From assembly GCA_940337035.1 (NCBI GenBank), contig CALNHX010005802.1, positions 36,518 to 100,517 of the forward strand: 64,000 nt of DNA, in the 5' to 3' direction. This DNA comes from Agriotes lineatus. Its lineage: Eukaryota; Arthropoda; Insecta; Coleoptera; Elateridae. Shown piece after piece: positions 56,314-64,000 of this stretch; positions within the stretch are counted from its first letter, which is position 1, and every line of letters starts with the position of its first letter. The notes under the pieces were generated by a model, which was not told the DNA's origin, did not search any database, and saw nothing but the letters and a program-made list of their open reading frames with translations. Position numbers and translations under genes: made by a program.

Positions 56314-58290
56314 TGTTAAGTCATTTTGCTGTTGTAGATGCTTAATTGCATTTCACGCCTTTAGGGCAACTTGTTGCTATTTTAAAACCATTTTCAATTT
56401 TTGCGCACAAGTACAATCTCATCTTCCGCACATTTGATTCAGGTCATTTTGGTATTTTAAGTAGCCACCTAGGCTTTAGGGCAGCGTGCCCGTATGCTAA
56501 ACCCTTTTAGTTACTTATTTGGCTTCATCGCCTAATTCTATAATAATGATTTTGCACATATTTGGCCCCAAACGCAGTATTTCTCGTCAGTTGGAGCACC
56601 CCCTTGCTGCTACTTTGGCAGCCGGGTGTTAGCGCTCGCAAGAATTCCGAAACTTCTAGAAATCACTCCGTTGAGGCGCTTCGCCATTGGCTGTCTTTGA
56701 TACCGGAATTAATTTGTTTTGTGGAGCGCATCGCCATTGGCTACCGAGAGTCACGTGGCAACGCCGTTTGGTTCACGCCACTTCAAGCGTCCTAACGCTT
56801 TTTGCTTGAGGGAGTTCAAGTCAGGCCGTTGATCGAAGAAGTCGCAGAGTGTGCCGTTTCGCGGCGTTTCCGCTATTTGCGGGGACGCCAGCCTGTTTTT
56901 CCCGTCTCGTGCTGTTTCAGCGAATGCTGTCGAATATGCCATCCTTTAAGAGGTCGCGTGTGATTGTGCGAGTGGCACGTCTTTACGCCAAGGCGTAGGT
57001 GTGTGAAGGGCTTCTTGGGGCCAGTTCTGCGTTGGTGAGAAAGGGGGCTTTCCCTTTGCAACTCGCTGTTTCGAGGATCTTTCTAGGCAGGACGAAGTAG
57101 GCCTCTTTGCCGCTGTAGTGTGCCCTCAGGAGAGCGTCCTAACGCCGCCATCTTGGCGGATTCCAGCCCGTTTACCCCTAATGCCGTGTTTTGGCGATTG
57201 AGCTGCCACAGACTGCCGCCTTCTACCAACTGACTGCACGCCACTCTCATGGACCGTCTGCGGACTAAGGTATTTGTAATTGCAACCATTTAAACATAGT
57301 AACTGTCACTTGTGCGAGCGTTGGTGCTTTGTGCTCAACTTTATGTGGGCGGATGCATGCCCCTTGCTTGCTTGTCGCGGCTTTTAATGCCGGTTTGAGG
57401 CCACCATGCTGCAAGACGCTACTTTGGTAGCCTGCTAGTAAGTTCATGTGCGCGAGTTTCGCGTTTCATCGCCTAAATAGCTAAAGAACTCTGCGCCCAT
57501 GTCTTGGTGTTACGTTTGTGCTAGCTTTTAATTCAGTAACGTTGGGTGCGCGAGCTTCACTATATTGTAGCACTGTTATCGCGCACTAACGCGCCCTTTT
57601 GCCGGAGCGCGTATTTCTAAACTGTACTCTAATATGTAAAGAGTCGAGCCCACTGCGGCCGGCCACCCATAGCGTGTTGTTCAGTAGCATAGCGCGTCCA
57701 TCAGCTGGTGCTTAACGTAAGCAGTAACATAAGCTTGGCGGCACGATTTGTTGCCCAGATGTAATTAGCGATCAATAGACGCATATTTAGTTAAGGGACG
57801 TATTATTCCTATTCGACCTGTGCATACTTTGTTTCAGATAGCGCCTTTTACAGTGTAAAGATTGGTGTACGGCGAGACGTGAGAGATCAGAGCGTGCAGG
57901 TAGGTCCAGTGATTGCGCAGTCTCGGCCAAAGAGTCCCAATATTACCATTCCAGTACGAAATTGTTATTTGAGCTTGCAGCTCATGAGAATTCTTATCGA
58001 CGGAGTATCTTGAATACTTCGCTCCCGTTTAACCGCCCAGGCCCGGTTATTCGAGCTAAGACAGGCTTGGTGGCGCCCTCATAATTTTAACGTACCCTAT
58101 ATATATGCCTCAACACGCTTGCCCAGAACGTATCGTGTGACTCACGCCCGACTCCCTGAGCGTTCCAGCCGTGGCCCTTTAGCCTGTTTCTAGCAAATCT
58201 CAGGGCAAGTGTGCCAGTTTTCCAGGACTGATTCCGTGGTGCGATGCTCACCTTGGGTGGGTGTCGTAAAGTTGTTTTAATACCGTAACA
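56314..58290 (+). repeat. 5' LTR, 1977 bp
   Basis: Begins tgttaagtcattttgc and ends aataccgtaaca, the TG...CA pattern. Unusually long for an element with such a short interior. The small open frames in it reappear in the 3' LTR and have no domains. Confidence 0.92.
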
Positions 58291-58299
58291 GGCTAATTT

Positions 58300-58317
58300 T
58301 GGCGCCCAACGTGGGGC
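58300..58317 (+). other. Primer binding site
   Basis: tggcgcccaacgtggggc lies nine bases after the 5' LTR. It has the TGG start complementary to a tRNA CCA end and is a phrase common after arthropod LTRs. Primer tRNA not assigned. Confidence 0.8.
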
Positions 58318-60417
58318 ATTTTAGGCATTGTAGCCTTGTTGTGTCATTTATATCGTTGTCACAAATGTTTTTTTTTCGTCATTTCGAAGTGGTATGGACT
58401 GGTAAACCGTTTTTTTTCTTAGTAGAATATTTTACCGAGCTTCTTTTCTTGTTTTCTATTTGTCTTTTCCTGTTTTCTTCTGTTTTCTATATGTATTTTC
58501 TTGTCTTTTCCTGTTCTTAGTTTATTTTTATTAGTTATCTTGACCGTGTATATGTTTTTCTTAGTTGTCATTTGTCTTTACGTTTCTTTTCTTGTTTCCT
58601 TTATGTTTTTTCTTGTCTTTTCTTATTTTCTATTTGTAGTTTTGTGTTTTGTTGTTGTTTATCGCCTTTTTGAGTTTTCTTTTTGTATTTTTCCATGTCT
58701 TTTCATATTTTGAGTATCTTTTTCGTCATTTTTACCGTCGTTTCTTGTTTTTCTTAGCCAGCTCATACTACCGAGATGTTTCGTTGCATTCAGTGCAGAT
58801 TTTATCCCGTATTAGTCGGATTTAGTACCAGATGTTGTTGAGTGAAGGTACCGACCTTGTTTTTTTAAAGTCTTTTCGAAGGCTTAGTTGGGAGTTTCGC
58901 TTCCCTGTCGCTTACATTGTTTAGCCTTGGGCTAAGTTGACACTTTTGTTGTACCGAACTGACGTTTATCGATTTTGACGTTCACGTTAGCGAGGTTTAT
59001 CGATTTTGACGTTGATGATTACCGATTTCGACAATTTTTTTTATCGTTTGGTGTTGTGCCGCGTTGATTTTTGGTAAACAGGTTGGAATTCATTTTCACC
59101 TTCATTACCGTGTCTTAGTTTGTTGATAAGTTTTGGTGTGTTGTTGGTGTGCTTGGGGAGATTCGCTCGTGCGGTTATTACGTCCCTCAGGCTACCTTCT
59201 TAGTTGGTTTGACGTAGTTATTTTCGTTTGGCCTTTATTTCATTTTCATTATTATCATGTACCGCCCAACTTTGTTTACCGACTTCTTCATGGACACCCC
59301 TAACAGTTATCGCAGTGTTTTGTACACATACCGTTAGCATTTAACGAGTCTTTACACCGCTGGTCGGAATGCTTCGTACTTGTTGACGTTTTGTTGTCAT
59401 TTATCGTACCCTTTTTGTCTGATGACGTCATGTTGTCACGTATCGTGTTCTTTGTGAACAGTTTCGTTGAAGCTTCTGAGCTTTGTGTGGCGGCAGTGCA
59501 CGGCTGTCCGCATGAGGTTTCTTGAGTGGAAAGATTTTGAGTGTCTAAAGGTTTTTGACTTTTTTTGTAGTGATGCCCTGTTGTTTTCGTGGCCTAGCGC
59601 TCTTTTACCGTACCGTTGGCCGTCGCCATTTTCAACCACCTATGTGGGATTACATAAAGAGAGCGTGTTTCTGGTCATTTTGTTTCGTGCGGACCCTGTC
59701 GTCGTAAGGTAGTCCCTTTGGGCCGCATGGAGTTCTGACAAGGATTTATTGGGCATGCGTCATCGAACGCCTACACCCTTGGAGACTTGGTTCTTCCGGA
59801 TTTTCTTTTGGTGTTCGGTGTTGGAGTCACTTTCGAGCTCGCGCTTTGCGGTTTAATAGTCGACTTGGCTTCGGCATCGGCATCGATTGAGGATTTCGGT
59901 GGACTGAGTTTTTCCTATTACTGAGCATGACTATTTTGACAGTTTCTGTCACAACCATTTTCCCTTTTTGGTGGTTCATCCTCTTCTCTTGGGTACTCCT
60001 ACCAGTTGTGGGATCCACACAATGCGCCGATCTCGTGACGCGCAACGTGCCCTCTTCAGGTAACCCTTGGGTGGGACTTTGGACTTCCATTTCTATACCC
60101 CCCCCCTTCCCTGTGTTCTTTTGGAACGGTTGGTCGGAAGTGTCCGCAGGTGTAAGACCTATTTTTACCCGATCCTGACAAACAAATTTACGTATTTTCT
60201 ACTGGCGTATCCAGTCTTTCTTCTTCCTCTTCTCTCTTCCCACCTTTGCACCCTATCTGGTGGCCAGTGTGCGTAATCCCTTTGGGGGTGCACTCTATCG
60301 TATCGAATGTTTTTTTTTGTTCTGTTCGTTTTTCGTTGTTGCGTTTTCGTTCGAGTTCTCGTTACGTTGTCGCAAAATGCCTCGTTGTTTTATAAGAGAC
60401 TTCGGGGAACTCTCTTT

Positions 60418-60430
60418 CAAGTAAGGGGAG
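60418..60430 (+). other. Polypurine tract
   Basis: caagtaaggggag, purine-rich and directly before the 3' LTR, is the plus-strand priming site expected there. Confidence 0.75.
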
Positions 60431-62404
60431 TGTTAAGTCATTTTGCTGTTGTAGATGCTTAATTGCATTTCACGCCTTTAGGGCAACTTGTTGCTATTTT
60501 AAAACCATTTTCAATTTTTGCGCACAAGTACAATCTCATCTTCCGCACATTTGATTCAGGTCATTTTGGTATTTTAAGTAGCCACCTAGGCTTTAGGGCA
60601 GCGTGCCCGTATGCTAAACCCTTTTAGTTACTTATTTGGCTTCATCGCCTAATTCTATAATAATGATTTTGCACATATTTGGCCCCAAACGCAGTATTTC
60701 TCGTCAGTTGGAGCACCCCCTTGCTGCTACTTTGGCAGCCGGGTGTTATCGCTCGCAAGAATTCCGAAACTTCTAGAAATCACTCCGTTGAGGCGCTTTG
60801 CCATTGGCTGTCTTTGATACCGGAATTAATTTGTTTTGTGGAGCGCATCGCCATTGGCTGCCGAGAGTCACGTGGCAACGCCGTTTGGCTCACGCCACTT
60901 CAAGCGTCCTAACGCTTTTTGCTTGAGGGAGTTCAAGTCAGGCCGTTGATCGAAGAAGTCGCAGAGTGTGCCGTTTCGCGGCGTTCCCGCTATTTGCGGG
61001 GACGCCAGCCTGTTTTTCCCGTCTCGTGCTGTTTCAGCGAATGTTGTCGAATATGCCATCCTTTAAGAGGTCGCGTGTGATTGTGCGAGTGGCACGTCTT
61101 TACGCCAAGGCGTAGGTGTGTGAAGGGCTTCTTGGGGCCAGTTCTCCGTTGGTGAGAAAGGGGGCTTTCCCTTTGCAACTTGCTGTTTCGAGGATCTTTC
61201 TAGGCAGGACGAAGTAGGCCTCTTTGCCGCTGTAGTGTGCCCTCAGGAGAGCGTCCTAACGCCGCCATCTTGGCGGATTCCAGCCCGTTTACCCCTAATG
61301 CCGTGTTTTGGCGATTGAGCTGCCACAGACTGCCGCCTTCTACCAACTGACTGCACGCCACTCTCATGGACCGTCTGCGGACTAAGGTATTTGTAATTGC
61401 AACCATTTAAACATAGTAACTGTCACTTGTGCGAGCGTTGGTGCTTTGTGCTCAACTTTATGTGGGCGGATGCATGCCCCTTGCTTGCTTGTCGCGGCTT
61501 TTAATGCCGGTTTGAGGCCACCATGCTGCAAGACGCTACTTTGGTAGCCTGCTAGTAAGTTCATGTGCGCGAGTTTCGCGTTTCATCGCCTAAATAGCTA
61601 AAGAACTCTGCGCCCATGTCTTGGTGTTACGTTTGTGCTAGCTTTTAATTCAGTAACGTTGGGTGCGCGAGCTTCACTATATTGTAGCACTGTTATCGCG
61701 CACTAACGCGCCCTTTTGCCGGAGCGCGTATTTCTAAACTGTACTCTAATATGTAAAGGGTCGAGCCCACTGCGGCCGGCCACCCATATCGTGTTGTTCA
61801 TTAGCATAGCGCGTCCATCAGCTGGTGCTTAACGTAAGCAGTAACATAAGCTTGGCGGCACGATTTGTTGCCCAGATGTAATTAGCGATCAATAGACGCA
61901 TATTTAGTTAAGGGACGTATTATTCCTATTCGACCTGTGCATGCTTTGTTTCAGATAGCGCCTTTTACAGTGTAAAGATTGGTGTACGGCGAGACGTGAG
62001 AGATCAGAGCGTGCAGGTAGGTCCAGTGATCGCGCAGTCTCGGCCAAAGAGTCCCAATATTACCATTCCAGTACGAAATTATTTGAGCTTGCAGCTCATG
62101 AGAATTCTTATCGACGGAGTATCTTGAATACTTCGCTCCCGTTTAACCGCCCAGGCCCGGTTATTCGAGCTAAGACAGGCTTGGTGGCGCCCTCATAATT
62201 TTGACGTACCCTATATATATGCCTCAACACGCTTGCCCAGAACGTATCGTGTGACTCACGCCCGTCTCCCTGAGCGTTCCAGCCGTGGCCCTTTAGCCTG
62301 TTTCTAGCAAATCTCAGGGCAAGTGTGCCAGTTTTCCAGGACTGATTCCGTGGTGCGATGCTCACCTTGGGTGGGTGTCGTAAAGTTGTTTTAATACCGT
62401 AACA
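60431..62404 (+). repeat. 3' LTR, 1974 bp
   Basis: Near-identical to the 5' LTR; the 3-bp length difference is explained by one deletion (aaattgttattt against aaattattt) near 62079. Ends ccgtaaca followed by the target repeat acac. Confidence 0.92.
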
Positions 62405-62670
62405 ACACATATACGTTTTTCCACATTTTCTATGCTACTGTACGGTTTTAAAAACTCAACTAGCACCTACTTAAATCATGCACAATGGTCCAATGCTTTA
62501 ACAAAACAGTTACATGTACAATTTGCAAATGAACTGTCATTACTTGAAAGCTGATTGACATTAGAATATTATTTACTGATTGTATGAAACCAACTTAGAC
62601 ATGACTTACACTTTTCATGGTGTACTAGATTTTAAATAACTTTCCAATTTTTGGTTGGAATACTATAATA
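62405..62670. other. Intergenic, no feature seen
   Basis: AT-rich flank of the LTR element; it joins 56313 in the pre-insertion locus. Confidence 0.5.
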
Positions 62671-62844
62671 GTAATTACGGGTGTCCGCCCTCAATCTGCA
62701 GTAGCGATGACTCGCCCGCTGACCAAATGTAGCGACAACCGCGAATTAAAGGTAATAGTAATTACGGCTGTCTGCCCTCAATCTGCAGTAGCGATAACTC
62801 GCCCGCTGACCAAATGTAGCGACAACCGCGTAATTAGGGATCAA
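62671..62844. repeat. Two tandem 87-bp units of a dispersed repeat
   Basis: Units start gtaattacgg and end near ccgcgtaatta, giving short inverted ends. Each contains two GTAGCGA words around actcgcccgctgaccaaat. Units differ by only a few bases. Unit 1 lies at 56109-56200. Confidence 0.8.
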
Positions 62845-64000
62845 GTAGGGTGCCCAAACTGTTGTCTTGACTCTGTCGAGTTTTCCTTTAAATAGCAGCC
62901 CGTAGTGGATATCCCCTCTCGGAAATACCAATGGTGATTCCACCCTATAACCAGTCACAGCGTTTCCGCTGGGTAATTATCCAATCATAATGTTTCCATT
63001 ATGAGGCAGTATTTCTACCGCAATTTAAATCGTATTATAATATTTTCGGTGCTCTCGATCTGGGTGACTAGCACCCAGAGTCGTAAATTGCCACTTTAAT
63101 CCCTATTTGGTTTTCGCTGCGTGACGAATTCCCCAATTAGACTATGCCCAAATATCTTCAGTTTCCTGTAAGAAAACTGTGAATTATGTGTCCTGCTACG
63201 ATATGCGTTCTTTAATGAAATGAACTATGCAGGAATATACTGTACTTTAGTTAGCTGTAAGCCATCTGTAGCATAAATATTTTAAGGTAAAATTCGTAGG
63301 CAAAATGTCATATTTAAATTACAACAAGTGGATGTTTAGAAACGTGCCTTTCGCTTGGGAAGCTGGAGATATTCCAATCTCACGAATAGATTAGAGTAAG
63401 TTTATGCAGGGTTTACTTCATAAACCGAAATATTGAGTGATGTATATGACCGGTACGTGATTAGAAGAAGCAACGGTTGCAACTCGATCATAAAAATTAT
63501 TCGCAGCTGGGACCAAATGCTTTTAGTAGAATTGTAAACCTTTATAGTTATAATTTGCGAGAGTCCGAGCGGGCCACATTTCACCGTGGGAAAGCCTCAA
63601 ACTTGTAAAATTCATAGAACTATTAGGAACTGTCACGTCCGTATGTACATGCCAAAAGTCCAAAATTTAGACCAGCTCTGATAGGTTTATTGGGAACTTT
63701 GTAAACGCCCACCGAGCTTTCTTGGTCAAACTGGACTTAGAATTTAGTTAGTTAATAAGAAGATGTAAATACGTAAAGTTAAGAAACAACGGTATTAAAC
63801 TTAAGTGTTCTGTAAACGGCAGAAAAATAAATGCAAGTATTTGTACTTAAGTGTTCTTATTAATCTCGCAACAGTAGCTTTGGTCTTCGTGTCCGAGTGT
63901 GTTTTAACTAAAAGGATTGCCAGTTACCCCGACTTTAGGCGTCTCGCAATAGGCCACATAATTTACTATTAAGCTGAAAGCAAAAAAATATATGGTCCAG
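62845..64000. other. Intergenic, no feature seen
   Basis: No coding, RNA or transposon signal recognised; a short hairpin (tctgggtg...cacccaga) at 63058-63079 is unremarkable. Confidence 0.5.

Larger units (their letters stand above)
58291..60430 (+). other. LTR-element internal region, no gag-pol
   Basis: Strongly T-rich on the plus strand, with degenerate tcttttcttgt-like phrases at 58430-58760 and repeated ttatcgattttgacgtt at 58965-59015. No frame exceeds 90 codons. The only notable one (59927-60178) starts MTILTVSVTTIFPFWWFILF, signal-peptide-like, but has no envelope or other domain I recognise. Two tracts of C or T homopolymer occur (60100, 60310). Confidence 0.6.
56310..62408 (+). 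mobile_element. Non-autonomous gypsy-like LTR retrotransposon
   Basis: Two LTRs (56314-58290 and 60431-62404), flanked by the 4-bp direct repeat acac (56310-56313, 62405-62408). The internal region is only 2.14 kb and has a primer binding site and polypurine tract but no gag, protease, reverse transcriptase or integrase frame. Orientation follows PBS and PPT. The LTRs differ by about 15 substitutions and one 3-bp indel (about 0.8%), so insertion was recent and the necessary proteins must have come from a related element. Confidence 0.9.

Noticed and set aside
56562..57447. Several 60-77 codon frames duplicated at 60679-61564
   Set aside because: They lie within the two LTRs and are duplicated only because the LTRs are; no domains.
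58299..58713. Phe/Leu-rich frames that look like membrane proteins
   Set aside because: Artefact of the T-rich LTR-element interior; no family signature.

Overview
The window reads as nuclear DNA of an arthropod, most likely an insect: strongly AT-rich background, one compact two-exon host gene, and a dense crowd of transposable elements of arthropod type (mariner, P-like with a THAP domain, pogo/Tigger-like, hAT- and piggyBac-like MITEs, CR1/Jockey-type LINEs, a Penelope-like element, 5S-derived SINEs, a gypsy-like LTR element). Nothing is bacterial or organellar. The species cannot be named from the sequence alone.

The only host gene I recognise securely is an ARL6IP4 (SR-25) homologue on the minus strand (53915-54748, two exons, poly(A) signal at 53831). 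Most of 9-28 kb looks intergenic or intronic. Two short GC-richer segments there look like real exons of unrecognised genes (19354-19496 and 22762-22886), and a possible small cysteine-rich secreted peptide lies on the minus strand (17237-17611).

Layout: 0-9 kb holds foldback elements, a hAT-like MITE with an 8-bp target duplication inserted into one of them, a composite copy of an ACTTCCTTTTAC family, the 3' part of a Penelope-like element with a GIY-YIG endonuclease and a hammerhead-like motif, a (TC)n tract and an ATCGAT-rich palindromic MITE. 9-28 kb is sparse, with small MITEs, a 5S-derived SINE and the candidate exons. 28.3-29.9 kb has a tandemly extended copy of the ACTTCC family and a piggyBac-like MITE. 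30.0-35.8 kb is a P-like element (minus strand, decayed) with a pogo/Tigger-like element and a 5S SINE inserted in it. 35.8-40.3 kb is a nearly complete CR1/Jockey-like LINE broken by one frameshift. 40.3-43.7 kb holds older LINE remains, one split by another ACTTCC-family copy. 44-53.7 kb carries several hairpin/MITE elements, an internally deleted mariner, a tRNA-like pseudogene and a third LINE fragment. 56.3-62.4 kb is a young non-autonomous LTR retrotransposon with about 2-kb LTRs, PBS, PPT and a 4-bp target duplication.

No gene cluster or operon-like system is present; the genes do not form a pathway. The notable content is the nesting order of the mobile elements, the ACTTCC family (subterminal inverted repeats, 3' hairpin and internal microsatellite, resembling Helentron-derived HINE elements), and the unrecognised exons.
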